Shown: positions 33,501 to 41,751 of the stretch, piece by piece
How positions within the stretch are numbered: position 1 is the first letter of the stretch
How the letters are laid out: every line of letters begins with the position of its first letter
Assembly: GCF_012273895.1 (NCBI RefSeq)
Contig: NC_052111.1
Coordinates: forward strand, 6,882,001 to 6,946,000
Reading direction: 5' to 3'
Length of the DNA: 64,000 nt
Source of the DNA: Zerene cesonia
Taxonomy: Eukaryota; Arthropoda; Insecta; Lepidoptera; Pieridae
Translations under genes and position numbers: made by a program
Notes under the pieces: generated by a model
Told to the model about the DNA's origin: nothing
The model's input: only the letters and a program-made list of their open reading frames with translations
Database searches by the model: none

Positions 33501-33660
33501 ATTCTAAGACGAAATTCCCTTATAAAGTACCCATATATCCATACAAAGGTACGGCCTAATGTGCTGGTGCTGGACAATGGCGGCAGCTGCACGTCCACTC
33601 GCGCCGCAACTACTCGCCGCCCTTCATGACTTTAGACAGGCCCTTAGCACCTATATATAA
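15447..33660 (+). CDS. drl: RYK/Derailed-family Wnt-receptor tyrosine (pseudo)kinase, 12 exons, 5'-partial
   Basis: Joined exons: 15447-15574, 17128-17243, 17679-17809, 23196-23382, 25273-25400, 26928-27043, 30133-30295, 30588-30750, 31737-31880, 32241-32400, 32827-32963, 33549-33660. All eleven introns are GT-AG and every phase matches, giving 561 residues. Order: WIF domain (1-126), short stalk, transmembrane helix (about 149-174), Ser/Tyr-rich juxtamembrane region, kinase-like domain (about 290-555). Family marks are AELYYVREG, PPQVNIS, FKRNKIC, HEGTFGRVYKG, LSRDLF, YHCLGDNENRP and CPDEL. RYK/Derailed proteins bind Wnt through the WIF domain at the plasma membrane and act in axon guidance and cell polarity (family knowledge). 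Substitutions are HAD for HRD and DTG for DFG; K320 and D419 remain. The family is about 600 residues long, so the signal peptide and first WIF strand are missing upstream. I cannot separate the paralogues derailed, Drl-2 and doughnut by eye, so the symbol is a family-level choice. Confidence 0.93.
15730..15830 (+). mobile_element. tRNA-headed SINE (GATCACG family), decayed
   Basis: GGGTGGGCGAGTGGTCAG resembles a Ser/Leu-type A box and GCAGGTTGGATCCCGTCG a B box. They are followed by the family body with ATTCTAAAAAATGTTTC. The order matches the reverse complement of 26040-26180. Confidence 0.6.
16703..16927 (+). mobile_element. Diverged Helitron-like element
   Basis: It starts CTTACTAATATTGTAAATTTG, has CACTGAATCGATTTGGATGA and ends GCGGATGAAGCCACTGGCGG then ACAGCTTGTCT. 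The layout follows the other Helitron-like copies, but the end is mutated from CTAGT. Confidence 0.6.
17128..17243 (+). CDS. drl: RYK/drl exon b: central WIF domain
   Basis: Residues 44-82, from LPYVMGIDYDV to VPTTLQTF plus two bases of a split Arg codon. It contains PPQVNISERG, which matches the RYK pattern PQVNIS, and a potential N-glycosylation site at N67. The acceptor is TTAACAG and the donor GTATGC. Codon phase matches both neighbouring exons. Confidence 0.93.
17244..17678 (+). other. Intron of the receptor gene
   Basis: GTATGC to TATTATAG. AT-rich, no repeat recognised. Confidence 0.85.
17679..17809 (+). CDS. drl: RYK/drl exon c: C-terminal WIF domain and basic site
   Basis: Residues 82-126. 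It reads RVRLPCTGVVSEE, then VTIQLNISSAD, and ends FKRNKICLAG. C87 and C123 correspond to the two conserved WIF cysteines of the family (SCTG and K-x-C positions). N102 is a potential glycosylation site. The vertebrate tetrabasic stretch KRRK is here KRNK. The acceptor is TATTATAG and the donor GTAAGT. Confidence 0.93.
19429..19745 (-). mobile_element. Dispersed retroelement (CAGGCG-end family), minus copy
   Basis: Reverse copy of the 4515-4840 element, reading from CGGCAATGGACCTGGTGG through GCTACCACCGCCCATCAACA to GGTACTTCCCCGGTGCGAGC and TGGCCCAATTCGTGCCG. A 66-codon plus frame and a 74-codon minus frame over it are repeat sequence. Confidence 0.8.
20067..20277 (+). mobile_element. Helitron-like element (long type), complete
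   Basis: It starts TCCTACTATATCCTACAAAT and ends TGCGGGTGAGACCGCGGGGC then GCAGCTAGT. The CGGG / CCGC stem just before CTAGT is the Helitron 3' hairpin. Central text ACCGATTGCAATGAAATTTG. Confidence 0.88.
21236..21462. mobile_element. Dispersed lepidopteran repeat fragment
   Basis: It begins with a T-run, then CACAGGTCTACCTGATGGAA, CTATTCACTCTCGCCTTGAA and CCACCGGCAAAGAATTCCAA, ending GTAAAGCGTTTAGTAATAC. I recognise the pattern as a repeat common in moth and butterfly DNA. A shorter relative lies at 53436-53522. Confidence 0.55.
22092..22134. repeat. Perfect 19-bp hairpin, 5-nt loop
   Basis: The arm ATTCCTCTACAAACAGCTA is followed by TTATC and its exact reverse complement. No neighbouring element explains it. 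Confidence 0.9.
23196..23382 (+). CDS. drl: RYK/drl exon d: stalk and transmembrane helix
   Basis: Residues 126-188. A short stalk with an N-glycosylation site (RNET, N134) leads into GGILFAAGGC and an Ala/Leu-rich stretch at about 149-174, followed by the basic stop-transfer YKRG. This is the single membrane span, with the following residues cytoplasmic. The exon is very GC-rich against AT-rich flanks. It ends in two bases of a split His codon before GTAAGT. The antisense strand is also open, which I take as a composition effect. Confidence 0.9.
23383..25272 (+). other. Intron of the receptor gene
   Basis: GTAAGT to CCCATAG. It holds a minus-strand Helitron-like fragment at about 24045-24165 (CCCTGTCTGTATACCAAATT, GTGATTGACGGATAAACATC), a sister of 28264-28505. 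The rest is unassigned. Confidence 0.8.
25273..25400 (+). CDS. drl: RYK/drl exon e: juxtamembrane region
   Basis: Residues 188-231. It reads HTSYTTAAYGSHQNVLLRLD, then LGRPPSSTGSYATIASLHKF. The SSxGSYATIASL block is a conserved juxtamembrane motif of invertebrate RYK proteins as I recall them. It holds several tyrosines that could be phosphorylated. Acceptor CCCATAG, donor GTAAGT. Confidence 0.9.
25401..26927 (+). other. Intron of the receptor gene with tRNA-like SINE
   Basis: GTAAGT to AAACCAG. The SINE at 26040-26180 is listed separately. The rest is AT-rich and unassigned. Confidence 0.85.
26040..26180 (-). mobile_element. tRNA-headed SINE with intact tRNA-like fold
   Basis: On the minus strand, 26143-26069 reads GATCACGGGTGGCCGAGTGG to GCGGGTTTGAATCCCGC and CTCGTGATC. 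The 7-bp acceptor stem (GATCACG/CGTGATC) and 5-bp T stem (GCGGG/CCCGC) are perfect. The anticodon loop reads ACGGTTA, without the invariant U33, so it is not a working tRNA. Body text and flank recur at 61905-61976, 62112-62160, 15730-15830 and 5545-5625, which marks a SINE family. Confidence 0.8.
26928..27043 (+). CDS. drl: RYK/drl exon f: juxtamembrane region
   Basis: Residues 231-269. It reads GSRRSPSPYATTHIGEHVYA and then KPDSRVSYYAASNLTHVSQ. It is Ser/Thr/Tyr-rich and cytoplasmic. The acceptor is AAACCAG with a poor pyrimidine tract; the donor is GTGAGT in phase 0. No known domain; support comes from phase, composition and splice sites. Confidence 0.85.
27056..27457 (-). mobile_element. 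Older Helitron-like element interrupted by a younger one
   Basis: 27056-27130 (AACCCTCGGCGTCACTCGTG to GAATACAGACTAT) and 27330-27457 (AATCTATATCTGTACCAAAT to TATAATATTTGTAGGATAAC) together match one minus-strand element of the type at 57655-57842. They are split exactly by the plus copy 27131-27329. Confidence 0.75.
27131..27329 (+). mobile_element. Helitron-like element (long type), nested
   Basis: It starts TCCTACTAATATTATAAATG and ends GTGAAACCGTGGAGCGCAGC plus TAGT. It interrupts the older minus-strand element between CAGACTAT and AATCTATATC. Confidence 0.88.
28264..28505 (-). mobile_element. Helitron-like element, minus strand
   Basis: On the plus strand it reads ACTAGCTGCCGCCCGCAGCT, then CCAAATTTCATCAAAATCCG, GTGATTGACGGACAAACATC and a TTCATAATATAATATAA end. 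Same subfamily as 24045-24165 and 54767-54977. The 76-codon frame across it is not a gene. Confidence 0.75.
29950..30077 (+). mobile_element. 3' tail of a non-LTR retroelement with TTTC repeats
   Basis: GTTTTAAGATTGTTGTGTGG, then CAACAAAACTTC and a TTTC microsatellite (with one TC step). It matches the tail at 8366-8406. It ends 55 bp before receptor exon g. Confidence 0.55.
30133..30295 (+). CDS. drl: RYK/drl exon g: kinase N-lobe, glycine loop and lysine
   Basis: Residues 270-324. After the linker ERVTDPAEQLRLLTTPRS comes the glycine loop HEGTFGRVYKG (296-306), with the EGTFG form typical of RYK, where the first Gly is replaced. VLVKTVS carries the ATP-site lysine K320. The exon starts at the AG of ACAAAG; an in-frame GTG a few codons in is not an initiator. 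Donor is GTAATT. Confidence 0.93.
30588..30750 (+). CDS. drl: RYK/drl exon h: kinase alpha-C helix and N-lobe strands
   Basis: Residues 324-378. It reads DAASAMQAALLVAEGLRFFG, then LVHANVLSPMAACAEEARKP and on to SNLKR. In the family this is the alpha-C helix and the hinge-proximal strands (compare the GLxHxN-LxP pattern). The vertebrate hinge is strongly diverged here. The exon is bounded by CCATAG and GTAATA, and its phases join exons g and i exactly. Confidence 0.92.
30751..31736 (+). other. Intron of the receptor gene carrying a SINE near its 3' end
   Basis: GTAATA to ACACACAG. The SINE 31403-31705 occupies the part normally close to the branch point. The rest is AT-rich. Confidence 0.85.
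31403..31705 (-). mobile_element. Complete SINE (GAT-tailed family) with 12-bp target duplication
   Basis: On the minus strand it has a tRNA-like head (AGCAGAGATGGCTCAGTGG, then GGGGTTCGAGAACAGG), a body with TGTCCAAGAATCAAAAGTTC and a GAT-repeat tail (ATCATCATC on plus). The flanking CAAAGCCCTACA at 31392-31403 and 31706-31717 is the target duplication. It sits about 30 bp before exon i. Open frames over it are repeat sequence. Confidence 0.9.
31737..31880 (+). CDS. drl: RYK/drl exon i: kinase alpha-E helix and catalytic loop
   Basis: Residues 378-426. It contains LVELGAQIACGLAFLHLHR and the catalytic loop VHADVAARNC, in which D419 and N424 are kept but the HRD arginine is Ala (RYK has Lys). 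It is strongly GC-rich. The acceptor ACACACAG lies only about 20-31 bp downstream of a SINE insertion. The donor is GTGAGT. Confidence 0.93.
31881..32240 (+). other. Short intron of the receptor gene
   Basis: GTGAGT to CTACACAG, no repeat recognised. Confidence 0.85.
32241..32400 (+). CDS. drl: RYK/drl exon j: activation segment
   Basis: Residues 426-479. It begins VDEKLRLKLTDTGLSRDLFP, so the DFG motif is DTG (437-439). It continues YHCLGDNENRPVKWMAPESL, with APE at 464-466, and ends TTASDV. The LSRDLFP-DYHCLGDNENRP block is diagnostic for RYK/Derailed. Splice sites are CTACACAG and GTGAGA. Confidence 0.95.
32401..32826 (+). other. Intron built from two diverged copies of one unit
   Basis: Segment 32463-32640 and segment 32636-32826 share the order TGTCYCAGTTATT, ACCATATTRTGAAGTAAA, ATCGGGT-TTTTGYTTC, TATCCTTG and CTATGTGCKCTTTC. 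The period is about 173 bp. Each copy ends in a C-run and AG; only the second AG (32826) is used in the reading frame. Confidence 0.75.
32827..32963 (+). CDS. drl: RYK/drl exon k: kinase C-lobe
   Basis: Residues 480-525. It starts WSLGVTLWELSTLGASPLCE, completing the DVW motif with exon j, and includes GGYRPAQPHSCPDEL, the family's GYR-AQP-CPDE block. The preceding intron end is unusual: an A18 run, then TT and eight C residues just before AG. Donor GTGAGT. Confidence 0.95.
32964..33548 (+). other. Last intron with degenerate AACCTAACCTTTTTTT array
   Basis: GTGAGT to CAAAG. From about 33020 to 33190 it holds degenerate repeats of AACCTAACCTTTTTTTGAAC type, with CCTAA cores. The rest is AT-rich. 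Confidence 0.8.
33549..33660 (+). CDS. drl: RYK/drl exon l: terminal exon and stop
   Basis: Residues 525-561. It reads LYGLMCWCWTMAAAARPLAP, then QLLAALHDFRQALSTYI and TAA at 33658-33660. RYK proteins end in a similar (D/E)FHAxLGxY(V/I) sequence, so this is the true C-terminus. The family's MxCCW appears as MCWCW. The last residues TYI fit a class I PDZ ligand pattern by form only. Confidence 0.93.
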
Positions 33661-34147
33661 ATTGACCTTTCCTATATCTAACTTTATAACCCTTAGCTTT
33701 CCTATTGTGATGTAAACGATAATTCTGAATTGAACGCAATTTTTGAAGATCCATTTGTAATTTTCTCAATTTTCTTAGTTTTCTGAACACGTGCTCAATA
33801 GATTTTATATACAATTTATTATTTAATTTTACACAAAGAAAAATATAAGTCGGAACGGAATACATATTTTATAGGACATTTTTGGAATAGTAATTAAGAT
33901 CAAAAGACTTGTAGTTACAATTAACTTGTAATAGACTTGTAATTTATTTGGAGGGGTGGCTGGCTCTCTGAAATTATTTTGTATGTAAAATCTATTGAGT
34001 ACATTTATTATTTGAGTCTCCAATTACTGAAATGTTAACATAGAGACGACATACTTCTGATCTTGAAAACTAATAATCTTTATAATAAGGCTCTTTGATC
34101 TTAGTCACATAATTTCAGTATTTAATGATATAGATAATTACTCAATC

Positions 34148-34470
34148 CGACTGATATTATAAACGCAAAGTTTGCAAGAATGGATGGATGGATGAATGTA
34201 TGGACGTTTGGTATTCTTTCACGTGAAAACAGCTTGTCGTATCTGTATGAAATTTAGTACATAAATTATAGTCTGGATTAGCACATAATATACTACATTA
34301 TATCCTATATATTTATATAAAAAGTAGAATATGCCACTCTAAGCTGCTAGCTATCTCCACAAAAATATCACAAAATGGCTCCGTTACAACGTAAAAGAGA
34401 GACAAACGTACACGTAAACGTTAAAGAAAGAAATAAACACACCTTTGCATTTATAATATTAGTAAGAATG
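34148..34470. mobile_element. Helitron-like fragments, two orientations
   Basis: 34148-34290 (GATATTATAAACGCAAAGTT, CAGCTTGTCGTATCTGTATG) reads plus. 34345-34470 ends TTTGCATTTATAATATTAGT, the reversed start of the same kind of element. Confidence 0.6.
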
Positions 34471-37400
34471 AAATGGGTAAATTAGTGATCTAGTGAAGCG
34501 ATTTAGTTTGTTTTTATATTCCATTGTAACGAACGAATGCTTATGGAGTATATGTAGTCTATCTTTCTTTACACGGTACATCTTATTTCCAATCTTTAAC
34601 GAATACATTAAGTACCAAAGTGCCTGCGTGCTATTGTTTTTTGTTTATTTTTATTTTTATATTATTTGTACGCTGTCATGGGGGACCAATTGGATATTGA
34701 CGGTCGAAGGTCGCTTTGAATTTCATGATTTTACGAGAAACGCACAATTTGCATGGACAATTTAAATACGATTATACCCAAAAGTGATTCGTCTCAAATA
34801 AAAAAATAATACTGAAATAACTGTTTTAAAATTGATATAGACAAGGGCGAATTTTGTATAGAAATGAAAGTCGGTGACAGCTGATAAACGAAACTTTAGG
34901 TAGGTATCTAATATAAAAAAGTAATTTTTTTATCAAACTGTATGTTAAATTAAGTAGCATTTTAATATGGTATAATGGAAATGTAAATAACAGAATCGGT
35001 GTTTATTAAGGGCCATTTATATTAAAAACAGGAATTCTTGGAATTCATAGATCTAATTCATGGTCTATTTATTAAGGTTATATTACCAAAGAAATACTGA
35101 GAAGTATTAATATAATTAATCAACGATAGATTTAATTAATTTCAGAAATCCTCTGTAAGTTACCATAATATAAAGGTTAGATTTCATAAATTTCGTGTCT
35201 ATTTTTAAATCGATAACACGTGTAAATATACAGCTACACACATTAGAGTTAAAGAAATGTATATAATATGAAGTCAATGCAAAAGGAATTTAATTTTTGA
35301 TGACCATAGTATAGGTTATACAATGGATCTAGGTAAGTACTAGGTTAAGAGTTCCTGAGGACATCAGGTCCGTCCAGGCACAGTAAGGATTAACACCAAA
35401 ACTGTAGATGACACGAAATACATTTCAAATGGCTTGAGGAATTATCAACAAGTGGGTGTCAATTTCAAGCGATATATTATAATTTTAAGTACAAAGCATG
35501 GAATCATAAACGTACCTGTAATTTTCTCTCAATTAAACAGAATACTTTTAGCTAGAATCATCTTCTCACTTAAACCAATTGGCAATATACTAAAAATGAA
35601 TCTTGTAAATCTAATAATATGTCAATAAACTGATACGATTAGATATTACATAAGATTCAGAATGATATGTTTAGATAAATGTAGATATAACACAAGGAAA
35701 AAATTAACGAAATTTGAAACGAACATATTATTCGCCAATTGAATTTGTATGTATAGTACGCCACACCATTAATTTTTTAACGAAAATTCCTTAAAAGACC
35801 ATTGTGCTCGTAAATTAAAACAAAATACCATAGAAATGCTTCAGTAACATACCCACTACAAATGAAAAATATTGAAACATAACAAATCCCCCACGAACAC
35901 CGAAAAATATCGCGTTTCATTTCGAAATGGAAATTAATACGACGCCTTATAACTTGTTAAAATAATCCCTCCAAGCCACATTTAGGATTTCGTGTCTATA
36001 TTCGTCTATTATACCAAATGTTATAAATAGGTAAATATATACACATTATATTTATACTGGATTAGTGCAATATTGTAAATAAACATTCACTCGTTTTGTT
36101 TTACACTTATGCTTGTTAATTGATTTAATATTTAGCGCTGCCATATTTTATCTTATAACTGTTCACAATCTTTAATTGTTGAAATCGTCTCCTATTCTGC
36201 TAATGAACATAATTTTGACCCTGTGCTCCAAGGCCGTTATTTTAAACTGAATAAGCATGTATTTTATGTAAGCGTTACTCAAGATCGATACATTAATGTG
36301 TAGTAGTTGAGTTGTGAAAAGGTTTTATTTAAAAAACATACATTAGTACTAGATATGAAGGATAATGTATTTTGGAGGACTTATATACTATATTATGATC
36401 GCACTCTACCGTTTGACTTAATAAAAATTTAACATTTTGATTTGATATGTGATCAGAAGATTGATGATTAATTCTCATGTTAAGGTCGTATTATATATAC
36501 GAATAAAAATTCGCTATGCGGGATTAAGGAAAAATATTCAAAAGTCACAAAGAAATTTAGTTCAAATGATAAACTTAGTTACATACGAGTTTTAATGCTT
36601 TATCGTATCACATACTTTATGAATCAACGGCCTTGTTAATCTTTATTTAACTCTTAGCTTCTAGTCTATGTATGTTATTCGTAATTGTATGTAAAACGCG
36701 TTATGGATTATACAGGGTGTTTCAACTCTTAGGCATCTTATGCGCTATATCTCTACTATGGAGTATTATTTGCATGTATTAGCTAATTAGATGTTTAATT
36801 TATCGTGGTTCGGTGTCTAAATGTTAAAATTATACAGATTATGTAATTGTAACATACGAAGATTTTTACTATGTGTACGGATCGGGTAAATATTAGTTTC
36901 TATAGCTTAATTATGCTCAATGCTATCGATTGTATCATTTATTGCATCAAATATGTCTTTAATACTTTAAATTATTAAATGTAATCAACTTTTGATTTAT
37001 TGTTAAGGATAGCTAATGTCTCTGAAAGAAACACGGTGAGAAAAAATCGTGTCGAAAAAGTGAGTTTATTATTTTATGTAAGCCAGGCATTATGACCGAC
37101 TAAGTAAAATTAACTAAAACTAATGTTATAGTATGTAATATATTATTTTTCTGAACAAATCAAACATATGTAATTTTAAACGTAATATTCTAATGTTTTC
37201 ATTTTTTCTAAATTTTTCGCACACTGAAGAAATTTTCAAAATATATCCAATACTTATTGCTTTATCTATTACTCCAATTTCAAACTTCAATCTTTGACTG
37301 AAACAACAATACTGATCTTTAGAAGTATTCTAGTAAGTGAAGAGTTGTTCCATAATCGATTCTCTTTCATCTATTATCAAAGATCTCACTTCGAAACATA

Positions 37401-38049
37401 ATTAGCGCATGTCTCGCGACACCAGTGCTTTTAAGAAAGACTGAATCTAACATGGTTTCATTAGATGTGCAGGTAATTAGAAGGTATGTGTGTTTTTTGT
37501 TTATTAATTAAAATAATCTTATCTATACTACTTATCTATACTAGAAACCAGAATCACCATCTAACTATGATTTTGATACTAATTGTTGTTTTTAGGATAC
37601 ATGTTGATTTGTTCCATTTACCTATCATAAATTACAAAATCATTGTATTTATAAATGTGAGATCTTCAGTTAAAAATACTTTGATATCGTTATGAATATG
37701 CTGTATAATGTATTGTGGAACTATTTGTTTGTCTGTAGGGACTGGTAAAGACACGTCATAGTTTTCATTACAGAGACAATCTTAAAAATAATCTAATTCA
37801 GATATTTGAATTTCGATGTGTCCAGTCACGCGTAAATAAATTGTAAATGATGAGTGGTGTAAGTGTCGACACTGAGTGCCAGATGATTGTGATTGTACGT
37901 TAAATGTTTAATGTAATAAGCAAGTGTTAACCATAAGTGACTACGTATGTATCCGATACGGCTTCGTGATCTACGAGGAATAAAAGATGTTATTTTACAT
38001 TATTATGATGTGTTTTATTTGCACACCCTGTAGAAGTATAAGGTTCGAC

Positions 38050-38170
38050 CCTATCATAGTATAGTGGTTAAGGCATAAGCGCATGAGCGAGCGGTGCTGG
38101 GTTCGATTCCTGCTAGGTTGTAGCTAAAATAATATCGGGGTTTGGCAGAAACAGAAGTCTGATCACGTAT
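38050..38170 (+). mobile_element. Decayed tRNA-headed SINE
   Basis: TATAGTGGTTAAGGCATAAG resembles an A box, and GGGTTCGATTCCTGC a B box. They are followed by GGGGTTTGGCAGAAACAGAA and GTCTGATCAC, a diverged version of the body at 55731-55939. Confidence 0.6.
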
Positions 38171-38294
38171 CGGTCGGTTAAGAGAATTTATTTGCATGAA
38201 TTGATAAGAAGAAGTGCTCGTAATTGAATATTATTAAGGTATATGTATTACATGCAAATACCTAGTTATCATAAACATTAAAAATTTACTAAAA

Positions 38295-38555
38295 AGGAGC
38301 GTGAAATAGTATCATAACAATGCTATTGTGATTCGTACGGTGCGTGGGGAAACCGGATGATTCCGGTTCGCAAGATTTCCCCACTCTAAAGAAGGCTTTC
38401 CCTTCCATTTTTTCTTTTTCTCCCTCATCGATCCGTTTAGTCATTTTTTAAGCAATCCATTTGCAGAGGCATAACACGTTTCTGGGCAGTGGTAGCGATA
38501 TAACAATAACGCAGCCCCTCTCCTCCAACTCCTTTACCGACTGTGACATAAAAGA
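38295..38555 (+). mobile_element. Decayed retroelement (CAGGCG-end family)
   Basis: GCGTGAAATAGTATCATAAC, TGATTCGTACGGTGCGTGG, a pyrimidine-rich middle, GGCAGTGGTAGCGATATAAC and TGACATAAA follow the order of 4515-4840 at low identity. Confidence 0.6.
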
Positions 38556-39871
38556 AGGTTTAAAACCACAGAACGTAACATTAGAGGTTACAAAAAGTAA
38601 CGTGGTCCACCGGCATATACTAAAAATTGTAGATAACGTCATATTCGGTTGAAACTGTTACAAAATGCTTAGGTTATTTTCTGTTTTTATTTTCTTCTTT
38701 CATACTACAAGTTAATATTCCAGGAAATGTTAGAGAACTATAATACATATTAAATTGCGACCACTAACCTAAAACATCGTTAACATTACAGCTGTTTATT
38801 CCGAAATGCAATCTAAAAACCACAGCACATACGACAGAAACTTTCGGGTAACAGCTATCTCTGTTTTTAATAGTTTGTTTTTGCTAAACTATTTTTAACT
38901 TTGTTTAATACCGATAAACATGCAAATTAAACTTAAATATATTTGAAAGTTGAGTTTTTTAGTTTAAGTAGTCTGTAAGTATCAGAAAGGTCATGAAAAC
39001 TGTGGAATGAATGTTAATAAAATGTAGATAATGTGATATTATGCTAATTTTTTTGAATAAATGTAAGTAAACTGAAATCCATCAAAAATAAAAAACAAAT
39101 TCATTAAAAAAACTCAATGCCATTCCACCCAAAGCGTTAATACTCTTGTTTATCAAAGAAAAACATAACCTATAAACGTTCCAATTTGTATATTAATGTC
39201 TAGTTTTTTTCAGATGTTATTTATCTCGTCTCACTTAAGACCCTTGCGTTGAGGTGGAAGTAATCGCCGTATCAAAGCGAAATTTGTCAAAAACACGACT
39301 TCGTGCGAAGTTCCGTCAATTCACTCCAATTAATAACTTGGGGTCCTCTCTGTTTCGCATGTCCAAATCGTGTACTTCCATCCTACTCGAGTCCCCTTGT
39401 TTGGAAGCCCCGTTGAGATAGAATATTGCCACTTTGTCGCGCCGCCTCCCGCCGGCTGTTTATATACAGAGATTGCAATTTTTCGAGACTGAGGGAAATA
39501 TCTATTGGAAATTTTAAAGTTTCGCAAAGTAAATGGTTTCTGGCTTAGTGGAGCGGTCGGTTAACGAATTTCGCTTTTGGCAGTATTTCAGATAGAGTTA
39601 CACGTTGGATAAAACAGAGAGCGTGTAGTCTTTAAATTGAAGTAACTTTTTGAGAAAATTATTATAACTCTTTACTGTAATTTTGATAGTGCTACTATTG
39701 CCACTAGTGTCTTCTTCCATTATGAGGAACTCTGATTCACTATACCGATAACAATCGGCAAAGACCACATAACACATATCAACCTGAATATCCCATCATT
39801 CATAAGAAAAATTAATAAAAGGATATAAAATGTTAATTAAACTTAAAATTGCATTTATGTTTCTATCATTC

Positions 39872-39894
39872 ATATCGTCTGCTTACTGGTAAAA
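39872..39894 (+). repeat. Left terminal inverted repeat of the 2.8-kb element
   Basis: It starts ATATCGTCTGCTTACTGGTA. One mismatch to the inverse of 42644-42666. Confidence 0.7.
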
Positions 39895-40437
39895 AATAAT
39901 AAGTGTTGTTGGTGACATTTCGAGTAAATGAGTTTTGAAAGTTTAGGTACTAGTTTATCCTATTCCAAACTCATTATTTAAAAAAGTTTTAATGCTAAAT
40001 GTTGCACTAACTACCCTTCTTTTAAGATTTACCATTATGGGACATGTAGCTGTAGTAAAAACCATTTAAAATTTAATCTAGATCGAAAGAGGGTAACAGT
40101 TAATATGTTTTACCTGTATTTAAAAAATGTGTTATATCTTCTGAATTCAATGATAGCAGAAACTCTTTTTAGTTTTGTCTTATAGTTTATTGTATTTGAT
40201 ACTATTTATTTTGTAGAAAATATTAATACCGACTAAATTTGCCAAAATAATGATATTTTTATCGTATTTAACTTATTTTACCTGTAGAAAATGTGTGTAT
40301 ATCACTTATTAGGAACTATAAACTTAATACAATAAAATAATTTTTATATCGCGTTAAGAAATGAAACGATTTTGAAGTAACCAATCATTTATATTGCTAA
40401 ATATAACATAAAATAGATAAAAGGCTTTAAAAGAATC

Positions 40438-41751
40438 TTATTCTTCCTCTGACTCTTCGTCAATCGAAGGTTCAGGTAAACGATCTTCTTCACAGGATGT
40501 AGTTGTTAAAGAGGACTTTCAACCATGATATTCCTCAGGAATTATGTTCTTAGTACATAAACTAAGTAGATCTATCTTTTTAGCTTCACTTGATCGCCAA
40601 AGGATTTAGGTAAAATGGTTTTAAGACAAAAGAATTAATATGAGGCGAAGTATTTTCTAGCTCTAGTGTCAATACATACAGAAGACTCCGTATTTTTTGA
40701 GATTCGTTTCGTTGAATTTAAATTCTTTGGTTATGTATGGTTTCATTAAAGAATCATGTTATTTTTAGTGCACTTTTATTTGTAAATTTGGTGCATTTTA
40801 ATAATTTACAATAAAACATCAAGATGCTTCGAAGTTTGCCTGATTTAGTGTGGCTCCACTCTATGTGCTTTTTCTCAAAGTTCACATCAACTTCATTAGT
40901 CTTATTTGGAGGTTCGTTTTTACCTCTCTTGTCAGTATCGTTATACAGACCAATATCATTTCGATTTCGAATAGCATCATTCACCACAGTCGGAGAAATA
41001 GCTAGCGTGTAACAAAAAAACTTTTGAAATACTTGCTTTTTCTCTTCTTTATGAAAAAAGAAACACCATTTTGTGAATTGACGCTGTTTTATGGTCCACG
41101 TACACCAAGAACTCTTTTTGGAGTATGAACTTCCACATTACCAAGAATGAAATTCATTTGCTCAGTGTAACTTAAGCTCCAGTAGTGACGACACAATTTA
41201 TTCCGTTGTTCTGGACATTCAACAGTACATTTATAGAAACATTTCTCAGTCTCTTTTCTCTCATCTTATCCCTTTTGGTATTTAACCTGTCCTTTCTTTT
41301 TTTCTTGTAGAATAAGGTAAACCATCAGATCTTCTTTTTTTGTGAAATTTACCCTCCAGTTTTCAGGTGCCGGTTTCATCCATGGTTTTCTTTTCCGTGT
41401 TTTCCGTGTAGCATCGAATACTTGTTTCAATAAGAGCCCCCAAGTACGACTATACGATTTGATATGCGTCAGATCAGAACTACATCATCGACAGAATTAT
41501 AGTTTTCATAGCATCGCATATTTTCTATGTTCTCATCCTTGTTAATAACCCACTGTTCACCGAATAAAATTAAAGAACCTGGTTGCGGGTTGTAAGTGGG
41601 GTCTTTATCAGAGTTATCGCTGTAAAAATTGCGCTCGATTTCAACTACTATATTTGCCCTAGAATCGAAACAAACACAAAGACGAAGTGCAGTTCGAAAC
41701 TGGGCTCCAAAACCTTTGATGGGAAGGACCAGGCACTTCATCAAAATCACC
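40438..41751 (-). pseudogene. Broken gene of an uncharacterised insect transposon-associated protein
   Basis: Reading the minus strand with frame changes gives, in order: an acidic start (SDNSDKDPTYNPQPG); KRKPWMKPAPENWRVNFTKK; KCFYKCTVECPEQRNKLCRH, YWSLSYTEQMNFILGNVE; KQVFQKFFCYTLAISPTVVN; DTDKRGKNEPPNKTNE; VNFEKKHIE; and a C-terminus KKIDLLSLCTKNIIPEEYHG with IDEESEEE before the stop at 40438-40440. This order (KRxxxPxxWxxN, Cys-rich block, WxLxYxxQ-FI, KxFFxxTLxIS, DKRGK, FxKxHIExFP, DLLSLC) is a layout I recall from uncharacterised, transposon-linked insect proteins. Stops and frameshifts interrupt it and the central part is shortened. I know of no proven function. Confidence 0.75.

Larger units (their letters stand above)
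33661..39871. other. 3' UTR of the receptor plus gene-free DNA
   Basis: AATAAA signals occur at about 34431, 34795, 36077 and 37976, but the sequence alone does not show which ends the receptor mRNA. Helitron-like fragments lie at 34148-34470. Two tRNA-headed or retroelement pieces near 38.0-38.6 kb are listed separately. A GC-richer, non-repeat stretch lies at 39230-39480. No gene recognised. Confidence 0.5.

Noticed and set aside
39330..39527. Minus-strand frame in a GC-richer stretch
   Set aside because: No recognised motif or splice sites. It may be conserved non-coding DNA, but nothing in the sequence shows coding.
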